Shown here: positions 1 to 8,834 of the stretch, piece after piece | Layout: each line of letters opens with the position of its first letter | Position numbering within the stretch: position 1 is the stretch's first letter | Source: Gammaproteobacteria bacterium | Lineage (GTDB): Bacteria; Pseudomonadota; Gammaproteobacteria; Acidiferrobacterales; SZUA-150 | Length of the DNA stretch: 64,000 nucleotides | Direction: 5' to 3' | Assembly: GCA_029880545.1 (NCBI GenBank) | Contig: JAOUOD010000006.1 | Location: 62,001-126,000 of the forward strand | Program-made: the position numbers and the translations under genes | The notes under the pieces: model-generated | Databases searched by the model: none | What the model was told of the DNA's origin: nothing | The model's input: only the letters and a program-made list of their open reading frames with translations

Positions 1-306
1 GAAAGCCGGCGCTGGGTTCAGGTCGCTGACGCGCGCTCGCAATCACCGGCAGCGGAATTCAAGCTGCAGGTTGATGCGATCGGCGTGCTGGAAGGATATA
101 TCCAGTTCTACATGAGCCGGTTCCTGCACGTGGACGTGTCGCTCGATCTCATCCCGCCGAACCATCCGCAATCCTCGACCGACCCGGAAACCGGCCCACG
201 CTTTGCAGTGTATCGTATTGATGAAGACAGGCGGATAAAATCAGAAACCTGGTATTACTTCGATCACCCGGCGTTCGGCGTACTGGTGTATGTGAAACCT
301 GTATAG
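1..306 (+). CDS. C-terminal part of a CsiV-like protein (5' end outside window)
   Basis: The frame is open from base 1, so 101 C-terminal residues are visible and the start lies outside the window. The segment LEGYIQFYMSRFLHVDVSLDL followed by a YFDHPAFGVLVYVKP ending resembles, from memory, the C-terminus of CsiV-family proteins, which are periplasmic and linked to peptidoglycan binding. In P. aeruginosa a gene of this kind sits between mfd and the methylthioinosine phosphorylase gene, and here too the next gene is that phosphorylase, on the opposite strand. The family call rests on these short motifs and the neighbour. A GTG at 85 is internal and is not the real start. Confidence 0.6.
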   Translation, partial: ESRRWVQVADARSQSPAAEFKLQVDAIGVLEGYIQFYMSRFLHVDVSLDLIPPNHPQSSTDPETGPRFAVYRIDEDRRIKSETWYYFDHPAFGVLVYVKPV

Positions 307-327
307 CCAGTGACTATAAAATATCTG

Positions 328-361
328 ACTTGAGCACTGATCGGCGTATCAGCGCTCAAGT
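328..361. terminator. Hairpin between convergent csiV-like and mtnP genes
   Basis: An 8-bp stem (ACTTGAGC with GCTCAAGT), one A/C mismatch, then a further 5-bp stem (CTGAT/ATCAG) closing a 6-base loop. It overlaps the last codons of the minus-strand phosphorylase gene and lies just after the plus-strand stop. An AT-rich stretch follows on the minus-strand side. Two converging genes could share it as a terminator, but there is no clean T-run. Confidence 0.45.
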
Positions 362-1086
362 CCGGGAATAACCGTTTCGAGCAGTTTACGGACATTTGCC
401 ATGCCCTGCTCCAGGTTTCTTTCTACTTCTTTCAAAGAAATAATACCATCACCCTTGCCGGCTGCCGCATTGACTGAAACGGCAACAGTTGCATAACACA
501 AGCCAATTTCCCTGGCCAACACCGCTTCGGGCATCCCGGTCATACCGACAATGTCAACGCCATCCCGCTCCATGCGACGAATCTCGGCCGATGTTTCAAA
601 GCGCGGCCCCTGGGTGGCGCCATACGTGCCGCTTGAACGGGTTTCAGACTCGAGTATGCCCAGACCGGCAATAAGCTTATGTCGCAACGATTCGCAATAC
701 GGCTCGGTGAAGTCCACATGAGTGACAGTCTTGTCGCCACCGGAAAAGAAAGTATGTTCACGACTGTGAGTATAATCAATTATCTGGTCCGGAATCATGA
801 TGCCACAATCGGACAGGCCGGTGATTGAACCCACTGCTGCGACGGCGATCACCTGCGAAACCCCAAGCTTGTGCAATGCCCAGATGTTGGCACGATAATT
901 AACCTCATGTGGCGGTATCGTGTGGCTTGGGCCATGCCTTGGCAAGAACACAACGTCATGCCCGCAAACCTTGCCCATGGTTGCGGGCGCAGAAGGCTCG
1001 CCATAAGGCGTGCGCACCACTTCACGATGTGTTGCCTCAAGACAAGCCAACCTTGTCAGTCCACTACCGCCAATTATTCCAATCAT
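349..1086 (-). CDS. mtnP: S-methyl-5'-thioinosine phosphorylase (MTIP; MTA/PNP family)
   Basis: A 245-residue phosphorylase of the MTAP/PNP family that cleaves a methylthio-nucleoside with phosphate, giving methylthioribose-1-phosphate plus a purine base. GGSGL (residues 6-10) and RHGPSHTIPPHEVNYRAN (50-67) form the phosphate and nucleoside site, and GMTGMPEAVLAREIG follows near residue 182. Where adenine-specific MTA phosphorylases carry an Asp, this protein has an Asn (SVNAAAG), which favours a 6-oxopurine. With mtaD (MTA deaminase) and mtnA also in the window, the likely substrate is methylthioinosine, as for P. aeruginosa PA3004. Its ATG directly follows the hpt stop (TGAATG), so the two genes are co-transcribed. 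Substrate preference is inferred. Confidence 0.85.
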   Translation of the reverse strand: MIGIIGGSGLTRLACLEATHREVVRTPYGEPSAPATMGKVCGHDVVFLPRHGPSHTIPPHEVNYRANIWALHKLGVSQVIAVAAVGSITGLSDCGIMIPDQIIDYTHSREHTFFSGGDKTVTHVDFTEPYCESLRHKLIAGLGILESETRSSGTYGATQGPRFETSAEIRRMERDGVDIVGMTGMPEAVLAREIGLCYATVAVSVNAAAGKGDGIISLKEVERNLEQGMANVRKLLETVIPGLER

Positions 1087-1629
1087 TCATGAATCCTTTA
1101 CTGCATAAATTCCGGGAAGATTTCTGAAGTAACCCTTGTAGTCCATACCAAATCCAAACACGTATCGATTTGGCACGACCACGCCCTGGTAATCAATCCT
1201 GAGATCCGTCTTCTGTGTACCTTCCTTGACAGCCAGTACCGCGGTGATAACCTCGGATGCACCCATCTCCTGATACTTGCCGACAATACTCTTCAGCGTA
1301 AATCCTTCGTCAAATATATCATCCAGAATCACCACTTTTCTGCCTTTCGGATCGACCGATGGCTGTTTCAGCCAGGTCAGCTCGGTACCGACAGTTTTGT
1401 TGCCATAACGCGTGGCATGCACATAATCCAGCGACATCAGGAAACTGAAGTGCGGCAGGATCAGTCCGCTGAATACAAGTCCGCCATTCATGACACACAC
1501 CACCAGCGGTTCTTCATCGACCAGCCTCTGGTTTAGCTGCCCGGCCATCGCGGCAATGGCTTCTTGCAACTGAGCAAGATCGTAAATCGTGTCTGCCTGC
1601 TCGTATACTTGCCTGTAGTGTTCTGACAT
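1087..1629 (-). CDS. hpt: Hypoxanthine(-guanine) phosphoribosyltransferase
   Basis: A 180-residue type I phosphoribosyltransferase that converts hypoxanthine or guanine plus PRPP to IMP or GMP. The PRPP-binding loop VVILDDIFDEGFT (about residues 98-110) and the N-terminal CVMNGGLVFSGLIL segment are clear. The gene is first of a two-gene unit with the thioinosine phosphorylase and touches it with no spacer. The phosphorylase releases hypoxanthine if it acts on methylthioinosine, so the pairing makes metabolic sense. The length is normal for the family. The nearest upstream gene ends 39 bases away. Confidence 0.9.
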   Translation of the reverse strand: MSEHYRQVYEQADTIYDLAQLQEAIAAMAGQLNQRLVDEEPLVVCVMNGGLVFSGLILPHFSFLMSLDYVHATRYGNKTVGTELTWLKQPSVDPKGRKVVILDDIFDEGFTLKSIVGKYQEMGASEVITAVLAVKEGTQKTDLRIDYQGVVVPNRYVFGFGMDYKGYFRNLPGIYAVKDS

Positions 1630-1668
1630 CAGTCCCCCACGCGAAATAATGACATCCTCGCCGTATCG

Positions 1669-3510
1669 TCAGCCGGCATTGCCCCCGATCCGGTTTTCCG
1701 GAACCAGTTTACGCAAGATTTCAACAAGAGCCGAATTATTTCGGCTTTCAATACCTTCGGTAATTTCCCGAACGCCGGATTCGACCCGCTGCTTCGCCTC
1801 AATCCCGGTATTGGCTCGAAATATTTTCGTATGAGTAGTGCGCTCATGGCTTTCAGCTTCATAAAAAAGCTCTTCATACAGCTTTTCACCCGGCCGCAAC
1901 CCGGTATAACGGATCTCGATATCCTCTCCGGGAGTCTTTCCTGACAGCAGGATCATTTGCTCAGCCAGGTAGGCAATGCGAATCGGCTCACCCATATCGA
2001 GCACAAATATCTCGCCACCTTGCCCCATGGCCGCGGCCTGCATAATCAGCTGTGCCGCCTCGGGTATGGTCATGAAATAACGCGTAATATCCTCGTGGGT
2101 AACAGTAACCGGGCCACCGGCGGCAATCTGCTCTCGAAACAGTGGAATCACGCTTCCGGCCGAACCGAGCACATTTCCGAATCGCACGGTAATAAAATGC
2201 GTACCCGATACCGTATTCTGCGACTGGCAATACATTTCGGCCACGCGCTTGGTTGTTCCCATAACGTTGGTGGGATTAACCGCCTTGTCAGTTGAAACCA
2301 GGACAAATGCATTGGTGCCATGCCGGACGGCAGCATCAGCCACTATCCTTGTGCCAAGGATATTGTTCCAGGCGGCAATAGCAACCTGGTCTTCCAGCAG
2401 CGGGACATGTTTGTATGCTGCTGCATGAAACACGACGCTCGGTCTTTCGGATTCAAACAACCAGTCCACGCCGGATGTGTTGGTGACATCCAGCAATACA
2501 CTTCGGATATCCACGTCCGGAAAAAGCTTGCGCAGCTCCATGTCGATCCGGTAGAGGTTGTATTCGCCATGGTCAACAATAACAAGACGCGCAGGCTTGA
2601 GCCTGCTGATCTGGCGACAAAGCTCAGAGCCGATAGATCCGCCGGCCCCGGTTACCAGTATGGTTCTTTCAGTCAATTGGCCCCGGATCGCTTCCCAGTC
2701 CAGCTCGATCGCGTCCCGACCAAGCAAGTCGTCAATGGCCACTTCTTTGAGTGTCGATATGGAAACGTCGCCGGAGATAATATCCTGTATTTTCGGCAGT
2801 GTACGCATCTGGACGCCACAGCCCTCACATACCTCGACTATTCGGCGCATCTCTGCAGTGGTCGCCGATGGAATAGCGACAATCACGCGTTGAATTGATT
2901 TTTCAGCGACAATGCGTGGGATTTTTTCGATATTCCCGAGCACGCGAACACCATGTATTTCCTTGCCTCGCTTGGAAGTATCATCATCAAGTATGCCCAC
3001 CGGGCGAAACCGGCGCTTCGGGTCACGCAACAAATCCCGGATAATCATCTCGCCCGCCGATCCCGCACCAACAACAAGGACCGGCTCAATACCGTCCTGC
3101 GGGCGCGAGCTGTCGTCGGCGTTGATACGCACAAGAAACCTGGGGCCAACCAGGAGCCCAAACATCAACAATGAGTACAGCAACGGAACCGATCTCGGGA
3201 TACCTTCAAGCCGGGTCAATACAAAAAGCGTCATCGTAAATACGATGACAGCGGCGAGAACCGCCTTGCCAATAAGCATGACGTCCCGGGCCGAGGTAAA
3301 ACGCCAGACACCCCGATATATGTCAAAATACCAGTAGCATACAGCCTGAACCAGCATAATACCGGGAAGCGCCTGCAACATCCGCTCAATAACCTCATCG
3401 GGCGGCAATTCAAAGTTATAGCGCAGAAAAAATGCCAGCAGCCACGCTGCCGAGATCATGAACAGGTCATGAGCTATTATGAATGTTCGATTAAGCCTTG
3501 ATTTCTTCAT
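1669..3510 (-). CDS. WbpM/PglF-like membrane-bound UDP-sugar 4,6-dehydratase
   Basis: A 613-residue protein of the large CapD/WbpM/PglF/FlaA1 group. These enzymes act on UDP-GlcNAc to start the synthesis of modified sugars for O-antigen, glycan or capsule. Four hydrophobic segments fill about the first 120 residues, then a first nucleotide-binding domain (VVGAGSAGEMIIRDLL) and a catalytic SDR domain with TGAGGSIGSELC and HAAAYKHVPLLE. The active site has STDKA and MGTTK, the Met-x3-Lys form usual in the membrane-bound subgroup instead of Tyr-x3-Lys. It lies 9 bases downstream of the initiating transferase gene, as wbpL/wbpM pair in Pseudomonas. The exact sugar product cannot be told. Confidence 0.85.
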   Translation of the reverse strand: MKKSRLNRTFIIAHDLFMISAAWLLAFFLRYNFELPPDEVIERMLQALPGIMLVQAVCYWYFDIYRGVWRFTSARDVMLIGKAVLAAVIVFTMTLFVLTRLEGIPRSVPLLYSLLMFGLLVGPRFLVRINADDSSRPQDGIEPVLVVGAGSAGEMIIRDLLRDPKRRFRPVGILDDDTSKRGKEIHGVRVLGNIEKIPRIVAEKSIQRVIVAIPSATTAEMRRIVEVCEGCGVQMRTLPKIQDIISGDVSISTLKEVAIDDLLGRDAIELDWEAIRGQLTERTILVTGAGGSIGSELCRQISRLKPARLVIVDHGEYNLYRIDMELRKLFPDVDIRSVLLDVTNTSGVDWLFESERPSVVFHAAAYKHVPLLEDQVAIAAWNNILGTRIVADAAVRHGTNAFVLVSTDKAVNPTNVMGTTKRVAEMYCQSQNTVSGTHFITVRFGNVLGSAGSVIPLFREQIAAGGPVTVTHEDITRYFMTIPEAAQLIMQAAAMGQGGEIFVLDMGEPIRIAYLAEQMILLSGKTPGEDIEIRYTGLRPGEKLYEELFYEAESHERTTHTKIFRANTGIEAKQRVESGVREITEGIESRNNSALVEILRKLVPENRIGGNAG

Positions 3511-3519
3511 GTCTGCCGC

Positions 3520-4533
3520 TCAGTGTATCCGGTCTCGCAGATATCGTTCAGCCACAATGGCCAATCCGCTGTAAACAACCAACCATATTGCACACCCGGC
3601 CAGCTGAACAGTCATGCCGTAACCCGCAATGGCAACGGCGGTACCGGCGCATGCCGCCATCAACCCATATTCCAGCCATAAAACGGTCTTCTTGCTGACC
3701 CCAGACAAAACCAGGCGCTGATAAAAATGATCCCGGTGTGCGCTGAGTATACTGTCTCCCTTGATGGTTCGTTTCGCCAGCGTATAGCTGGCATCAAATA
3801 TAAACGGTGAAAATGCCAGAATACCCAGCCACGGCGGCACTGTACCGGCTGCTGCACCCCATAGCATCATTGTTGCGCCCATATAACCAATTACAATGGA
3901 GCCTGAGTCGCCCATAAATATACGGGCAGGCGGATAGTTGAAAACCAGGAATCCAGCTACCGCAGCGCAAATGACGAGACAGGTCATTCCATAGGCTTCA
4001 TGGCCGGCGCCAAAACCGATTATGGCCAGTACAGCAAACCCGAAAATTGCCATACCCGACGAAAATCCGTCCATTCCGTCCATAAAGTTATAGAGATTAA
4101 TAAACCAGGTTGCAGCCAACACCGACATCACGGTTATCAGCAATCCGGCGAACATTGCCGAATCGATCATCAGTCGCACAGGAAACAGCTCGGTCACGAG
4201 CAACGTGGCAGCAAGCAGGTGAATTGCCAGTCGCGGTACAGCACCGAGCGACAAAATATCATCCAGCACCGACACGCCAAGCACGGCCACGTAGCCGGCA
4301 ATAATAACCAGCCCGAACGGGAATCCTGTACCAGTGAATGCCGCAATCATGCCAAGAACAACACCTGCGTTGATCGCCAACCCGCCCGTACGCGGAATGT
4401 CGGTTGTATGCATCGACCGGTCATTGGGCCGATCAACGATCAGGTTGGCAAACCGGGTCTGAAGCAACCAGGTTACTGCCAGTGACAGCAAAAGGCTGAC
4501 CAGTGGCGCAAACCAGTCATCAATTATTGTCAT
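3520..4533 (-). CDS. WecA/WbpL-family polyprenyl-phosphate sugar-1-phosphate transferase
   Basis: A 337-residue glycosyltransferase family 4 membrane protein (MraY/WecA/WbpL group) that would load the first sugar phosphate onto undecaprenyl phosphate at the inner membrane. About ten hydrophobic segments are visible. Family signatures are DDILSLGAVPRL, the NLYNFMDGMDGFSSG metal/catalytic segment, FMGDSGSIVIGYMG, and a late AHRDHFYQRL loop corresponding to the conserved HxxH-type loop. No other transferases or polymerase genes follow it here, so it may start an O-antigen or exopolysaccharide assembled by genes elsewhere. The sugar (FucNAc, QuiNAc or GlcNAc) is not determinable. Confidence 0.85.
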   Translation of the reverse strand: MTIIDDWFAPLVSLLLSLAVTWLLQTRFANLIVDRPNDRSMHTTDIPRTGGLAINAGVVLGMIAAFTGTGFPFGLVIIAGYVAVLGVSVLDDILSLGAVPRLAIHLLAATLLVTELFPVRLMIDSAMFAGLLITVMSVLAATWFINLYNFMDGMDGFSSGMAIFGFAVLAIIGFGAGHEAYGMTCLVICAAVAGFLVFNYPPARIFMGDSGSIVIGYMGATMMLWGAAAGTVPPWLGILAFSPFIFDASYTLAKRTIKGDSILSAHRDHFYQRLVLSGVSKKTVLWLEYGLMAACAGTAVAIAGYGMTVQLAGCAIWLVVYSGLAIVAERYLRDRIH

Positions 4534-4584
4534 GGTCGCCCACCATGCCTGTGCTGACGATTGCCCTGGAACCCGTCAGCCGCG

Positions 4585-5589
4585 TCAGGAATGATAGCTC
4601 TTGTACCATTCGACAAACCTGGCAACACCTGTTTCAACCGTTGTCGCCGGACGGAAACCGACCGCCTTTTCAAGATTGTCGGTATTGGCGTAAGTGGCCG
4701 GTACATCACCGGGCTGGATGGGCAGCAGGTCCAGAATTGCCTTTTTACCAAGACATTCTTCGAGCACCTCGATATAACGCATCAGTTCAACAGGGTTGTT
4801 ATTACCGATGTTAAAGACACGCCAAGGTTTATAGCTTGTTGCCGGATCCGGCTTGTCACCGCTCCAGCCAGGATTCGATACTGCAGTCTGGTCAATAACA
4901 CGAACTACACCCTCGATAATGTCATCAATATAGGTAAAGTCGCGCACCATTTTGCCATTATTGAACACCGGTATCGGCGTACCTTCGAGGATTCCCTTGG
5001 TAAACTTGAACAGTGCCATATCCGGCCTGCCCCAAGGCCCGTAAACAGTGAAGAACCGTAACCCGGTACAGGGAAGGTCATACAAATGGGCATAACTGTG
5101 GGCCATCAGCTCATTTGCTTTCTTGGTTGCCGCGTACAGCGACACCGGGTGGTCGACGTTATCATTTTCCGAGAATGGCAGCTTGGTATTGGCGCCGTAT
5201 ACTGAGCTGGACGAAGCGAACACTACATGCTTGACGCCACTATGTCGCGCGCCCTCCAGGACGTTGGCAAAACCGACGAGATTGGCATCAATGTAGGCCG
5301 GCGCATTCTCAATGGAGTAGCGTACACCGGCCTGGGCAGCGAGATTCATCACGGCATCAAACCTGTTTTCGCTGAACAACTTCTCCATTGCCTGGCGATC
5401 AGCAATGTCCATCAGCTGGAAGGTAAAGCCCTTGTAGCCTTTTATGCGCTCTAGTCTGGCCTTTTTCAGGTCGACACTGTAATAGTCATTCAGGTTATCG
5501 ACGCCATAAACTTCATCGCCGCGTTCCAGCAACCGCAATGCCAGGGTAGAGCCTATAAATCCGGCAACGCCGGTTATCATGATTTTCAT
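4585..5589 (-). CDS. NAD-dependent sugar epimerase, UDP-glucuronate 4-epimerase type
   Basis: A 334-residue extended short-chain dehydrogenase. The NAD site is TGVAGFIGSTLA (residues 6-17), followed by GVDNLNDYYSVDLKKARL, a segment typical of UDP-glucuronate 4-epimerases (LpsL/CapI group). The active site has FASSSSVYG and YAATKKANE (Tyr-x3-Lys), and the C-terminal half carries GPWGRPDMALFKFTKGIL and VRDFTYIDDI. It likely interconverts UDP-glucuronate and UDP-galacturonate for surface polysaccharide. It lies between the initiating transferase gene and hldD, all on the same strand with gaps near 50 bases. A related hexose-4-epimerase specificity remains possible. Confidence 0.78.
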   Translation of the reverse strand: MKIMITGVAGFIGSTLALRLLERGDEVYGVDNLNDYYSVDLKKARLERIKGYKGFTFQLMDIADRQAMEKLFSENRFDAVMNLAAQAGVRYSIENAPAYIDANLVGFANVLEGARHSGVKHVVFASSSSVYGANTKLPFSENDNVDHPVSLYAATKKANELMAHSYAHLYDLPCTGLRFFTVYGPWGRPDMALFKFTKGILEGTPIPVFNNGKMVRDFTYIDDIIEGVVRVIDQTAVSNPGWSGDKPDPATSYKPWRVFNIGNNNPVELMRYIEVLEECLGKKAILDLLPIQPGDVPATYANTDNLEKAVGFRPATTVETGVARFVEWYKSYHS

Positions 5590-5644
5590 TTCTGGTACAC
5601 CAAATTCGTTAAAATACCCGTTCCACGCAACCTGCTACGGCGCG

Positions 5645-6664
5645 TCAGCGAACCGACTCGATTTCCTTGACATCACCTTTTTCGATCAGCGAATTCACGT
5701 AGCGCTCAACACCTTGTTCGACCGTATAGAAGTCCCTGTCATACCCGGCATCACGCAACCCGATGATGTCCGCCTGGGTGAAACTCTGGTACTTGCCGCG
5801 CAGCGAATCCGGAAACGGAATGTACTCAATTATGCCCTGCTGCTGCATTTGCTCGAGCGTCAACACGCTCTCGCCACGGGACTTTCTGACAGTATTGACG
5901 CTGGCCACGGCCATATCATTAAACTGCTGGGCGCGCCCGGTACCAACGTTGAATATGCCGCTCTTGTCCGGGTTATCGAGGAAGAAAAAGTTGACCGCCA
6001 CCACGTCTTCCACCGAGATAAAATCACGCAGTTGCCCGCCATTGGCATAACCTTCTATACCTTCAAACAGCCTGACCTTGCCATCCTTGCTGTACTGGTT
6101 GAAAAAATGAAACGCCACCGACGCCATGCGCCCCTTGTGCTGCTCACGCGCGCCATACACGTTGAAATACCTGAACCCCGCTATTTGTGCCGTCGCCCGC
6201 GGAAAAATGCGTCGTACATATTGATCAAACAGAAACTTGGAATAGCCGTAAACATTCAGCGGTGCTTCGTACTGACGGTCGACTTTGAACACGGAGCCAC
6301 CGCCATAGACCGATGCGGACGAGGCGTAAATAAACTGCGCCCCCTGTTCCTGACAATAGTGCAACAATGTCTTGGAGTAATCATAGTTATTACTCATCAT
6401 GTACAGGCCGTTGTGCTCCATCGTGTCCGAGCACGCACCTTCATGAAATATTGCTCTTGGCTTGTGGCGAAAACTGCCGTTTTCAACCTGGCGGATAAAT
6501 TCCCGCTTGTCGATATAGTCGGCGATTTCACAATCGGTGATGTTGTAAAACTTTTCGGCCTTTTCCAAGTTATCAACAACAATCACGTCGGTTTCGCCGC
6601 GATCATTCAAACCTTTTACGATATTGGCACCGATAAACCCGGCGCCGCCTGTTACCACAATCAT
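5645..6664 (-). CDS. hldD: ADP-L-glycero-D-manno-heptose 6-epimerase
   Basis: A 339-residue SDR epimerase making the L,D-heptose donor for the lipopolysaccharide inner core. Signatures are [18 protein letters not shown] at the N-terminus, [11 protein letters not shown], the [13 protein letters not shown] active-site helix (Tyr-x3-Lys), and the [15 protein letters not shown] segment containing the second catalytic Lys region of HldD. The start codon overlaps the end of the heptose kinase gene by 4 bases, so the two are translationally coupled. A 406-residue open frame runs antisense through this gene but has no recognisable content. Confidence 0.93.
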   Translation of the reverse strand: MIVVTGGAGFIGANIVKGLNDRGETDVIVVDNLEKAEKFYNITDCEIADYIDKREFIRQVENGSFRHKPRAIFHEGACSDTMEHNGLYMMSNNYDYSKTLLHYCQEQGAQFIYASSASVYGGGSVFKVDRQYEAPLNVYGYSKFLFDQYVRRIFPRATAQIAGFRYFNVYGAREQHKGRMASVAFHFFNQYSKDGKVRLFEGIEGYANGGQLRDFISVEDVVAVNFFFLDNPDKSGIFNVGTGRAQQFNDMAVASVNTVRKSRGESVLTLEQMQQQGIIEYIPFPDSLRGKYQSFTQADIIGLRDAGYDRDFYTVEQGVERYVNSLIEKGDVKEIESVR

Positions 6665-7620
6665 TCCTGCTCCTCTCGTTTAACCGCGTCCAGGATTTCC
6701 GCCGGGCTGGCTGTTTCCGCGCCAAGCTTGCCAACGACAATACCGGCAGCAACATTGGCCAGGTGCACCGCGTCAACTGTTTCGGCACCAACGGCATAGG
6801 CGGCACCGATTGATGCGATCACTGTATCGCCGGCACCGGTAACATCGAACACATCGCGCGCTCTCGCCGGTTTGTGAATAACCGCCTGGCCACGCGGAAA
6901 CAGGCTCATGCCTTCGTCACCACGCGTCACCAGCAGCCCGTCAAGGTTCAATTCATCGACCATGGCACGGGCGCGGCGTTCCAGATCGTCGTTTCCTGAA
7001 AACCGGCCGGCGACTTGCTCAAATTCCTTGCGGTTGGGCGTAATCAGGCTGGCGTTGCGGTAACCGGAATAGTCATCACCCTTGGGGTCCACTACCACGT
7101 GCTTGCCACGCTCCCGGGCCGCAGCAATCATCTCTTGGATATGCCCCAATCCACCCTTGCCGTAGTCAGAAACGATGACCACGTCATAGTCAGGCAAAAC
7201 CTCGATGAACCGGTCAAGCAGGCGCTGCCGGGCCTCGGGTGTGCCCCGGGACTCGAAATCCAGCCGCAAAAGCTGTTGGTGCTGGGAGATAATGCGCAAT
7301 TTCACAGTAGTGGAAATGGCAGCATCACGGCACAAGTTGTGGCGAATCCCCGATTTTGTCAGTAAAGACTCCAGGATATCGGCACCCTCATCGTCACCGG
7401 TCACGGCCAGCAGACCGCACTGGCTGCCCAGCGCCGCCACGTTGCGCGCCACGTTGGCCGCGCCGCCCAGGCGCTCGTCATTACCATTAACCGAGACCAC
7501 GGGTACCGGCGCCTCGGGTGAAATTCGCTCCACCCCACCGTACCAGTACCGATCGACCATGGCGTCACCCACAACCAATACCCGACCCCTGGCCAGGCGA
7601 GAAATCAAATCCTGAAACAC
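6661..7620 (-). CDS. D-glycero-beta-D-manno-heptose-7-phosphate kinase (HldE domain I / HldA type)
   Basis: A 319-residue PfkB-family sugar kinase matching domain I of HldE (RfaE). It phosphorylates heptose-7-phosphate at C1 in ADP-heptose synthesis. The N-terminus has [15 protein letters not shown] and PEAPVPVVS, then [15 protein letters not shown], and the PfkB ATP-site signature [14 protein letters not shown] falls near residue 262. The protein ends after the kinase fold. The cytidylyl/adenylyltransferase domain II, which makes E. coli HldE about 477 residues, is absent, so a separate HldC/RfaE2 protein must be encoded elsewhere. It overlaps hldD by 4 bases. Confidence 0.88.
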   Translation of the reverse strand: MFQDLISRLARGRVLVVGDAMVDRYWYGGVERISPEAPVPVVSVNGNDERLGGAANVARNVAALGSQCGLLAVTGDDEGADILESLLTKSGIRHNLCRDAAISTTVKLRIISQHQQLLRLDFESRGTPEARQRLLDRFIEVLPDYDVVIVSDYGKGGLGHIQEMIAAARERGKHVVVDPKGDDYSGYRNASLITPNRKEFEQVAGRFSGNDDLERRARAMVDELNLDGLLVTRGDEGMSLFPRGQAVIHKPARARDVFDVTGAGDTVIASIGAAYAVGAETVDAVHLANVAAGIVVGKLGAETASPAEILDAVKREEQE

Positions 7621-7742
7621 AAAAAGCTACCCCTCTGCCAAAAAAACAACACCCGCAGGCTGGTCGAATACCGGGAAACCCGGTGACCGGCAGATGCAGG
7701 CAGCTGAATTATCGGGGCTTTTTCGGGTGATGTCGAGGGCGC

Positions 7743-7770
7743 AGGCGCCTGCGGCGGACAGCAGGCGCCT
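7743..7770. terminator. Strong 10-bp hairpin at the end of comEA
   Basis: A perfect 10-bp inverted repeat (AGGCGCCTGC/GCAGGCGCCT) with an 8-base loop that overlaps the comEA stop codon. No T-run follows on the minus strand. It may act as a transcript end stabiliser or a factor-assisted terminator rather than a classic intrinsic terminator. Confidence 0.5.
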
Positions 7771-8029
7771 ATTTTACAACAATATTGTCTCGGTTCTTGC
7801 TGACAGTTTTGAGACCGATTCCCTTGACCTTGGCCAGATCCTCGGCTGTTTTGAAAGCACCATTCTTGGCTCGGTAGGCAACAATGGCTTCCGCCTTCTT
7901 CAAACCAACACCATTAAGCTCGGCGGCAATGGTGGCAGCATCGGCGGTATTGATGTTCACCGGTCCGCAAAATCCTGCCACCGGCAGCATCAGGAAAACG
8001 GTGATAACAAGTTGACGTAAAAATTTCAT
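7769..8029 (-). CDS. comEA: ComEA-like secreted helix-hairpin-helix DNA-binding protein
   Basis: An 86-residue protein with a clear signal peptide (MKFLRQLVITVFLMLPVAGFCG) followed by one ComEA-type (HhH)2 domain: VNINTADAATIAAEL, GVGLKKAEAIVAYR and VKGIGLKTVSKNRDNI. Proteins of this kind bind incoming double-stranded DNA in the periplasm during natural transformation. This is the short single-domain form common in gammaproteobacteria. It stands alone between the heptose kinase gene and pyrF on the same strand. The 106 bases before it up to pyrF hold no further gene. Confidence 0.85.
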   Translation of the reverse strand: MKFLRQLVITVFLMLPVAGFCGPVNINTADAATIAAELNGVGLKKAEAIVAYRAKNGAFKTAEDLAKVKGIGLKTVSKNRDNIVVK

Positions 8030-8135
8030 AACAATCCTCCGTGATTTACTAACTAAAAGTAAGACAATTCCATTTGCTTACTGTCCGCCAGCAGGCGACA
8101 TAATCATGCCGCGAGCACGCGCCAGGGGTCAAGCT

Positions 8136-8834
8136 CTAGATGCCGGCACAGTCTTCAGCAATCTCGCTGGCACGGATCGCCGGATCACTGGCGCCGGTTA
8201 TAGGTCGCCCAATAACCAGGTAACTTGCCCCTGCGGTCAGGGCCTCCCGGGGTGTCATGACGCGACGCTGATCCGCCACGTCTGCGCCGACAGGTCGTAC
8301 ACCCGGTGTAACCAGAACAAAGCCGTCTCCGGCCTGGTTGCGTAATGCCGAGGCCTCATGCGGTGAACAGACAACCCCATCAAGCCCACAGTCACGAACC
8401 TGGCTCGCCAGGCACGATACCATCTCAGACGTTGTCCCGGTCAACCCGATCTGTGCCAGCTCTTCGTCGGCATGACTGGTCAATATGGTTACACCAATTA
8501 ACAGCGGCTTATGATCGCAACCGTCAATCGCTTCCCTCGCCGCCGCCATCATACGCTGGCCGCCTAGTGCATGAATATTTATCATCCAGGCGCCGGTTGC
8601 TGCGGCCGCGCGGCAGGCCTGGGCCACGGTATTGGGAATATCGTGAAACTTAAGATCAAGAAATACATCAAAGCCCTTGCCGGTGAGCATTTCGACAATG
8701 GCCGGTCCTTCACTGACAAATAACTCCAGTCCTACCTTGAGCTTGCAGACCGATGGATCAAGCCTGTCCGCAAGCGCGATTGCCGGCCGGCTTTCCGGGA
8801 AATCCAGTGCCACTATAATCCTGGCATCATTCAT
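8136..8834 (-). CDS. pyrF: Orotidine 5'-phosphate decarboxylase
   Basis: A 232-residue enzyme for the last step of UMP synthesis. The family core is complete: [15 protein letters not shown] at the start, KVGLELF, and the catalytic [13 protein letters not shown] (Asp-x-Lys-x2-Asp) near residue 60, with GVVCSPHEA and LVTPGVRP later. Its ATG overlaps the lapB stop by 4 bases. The lapA-lapB-pyrF order is also found in E. coli. Length is normal. Confidence 0.95.
   Translation of the reverse strand: MNDARIIVALDFPESRPAIALADRLDPSVCKLKVGLELFVSEGPAIVEMLTGKGFDVFLDLKFHDIPNTVAQACRAAAATGAWMINIHALGGQRMMAAAREAIDGCDHKPLLIGVTILTSHADEELAQIGLTGTTSEMVSCLASQVRDCGLDGVVCSPHEASALRNQAGDGFVLVTPGVRPVGADVADQRRVMTPREALTAGASYLVIGRPITGASDPAIRASEIAEDCAGI

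Noticed and set aside
5579-6799. Long plus-strand open frame (406 codons) antisense to hldD
   Set aside because: It is fully opposite a well-supported hldD and kinase end, has no recognisable domain, and reads as a complement of a normal coding sequence.
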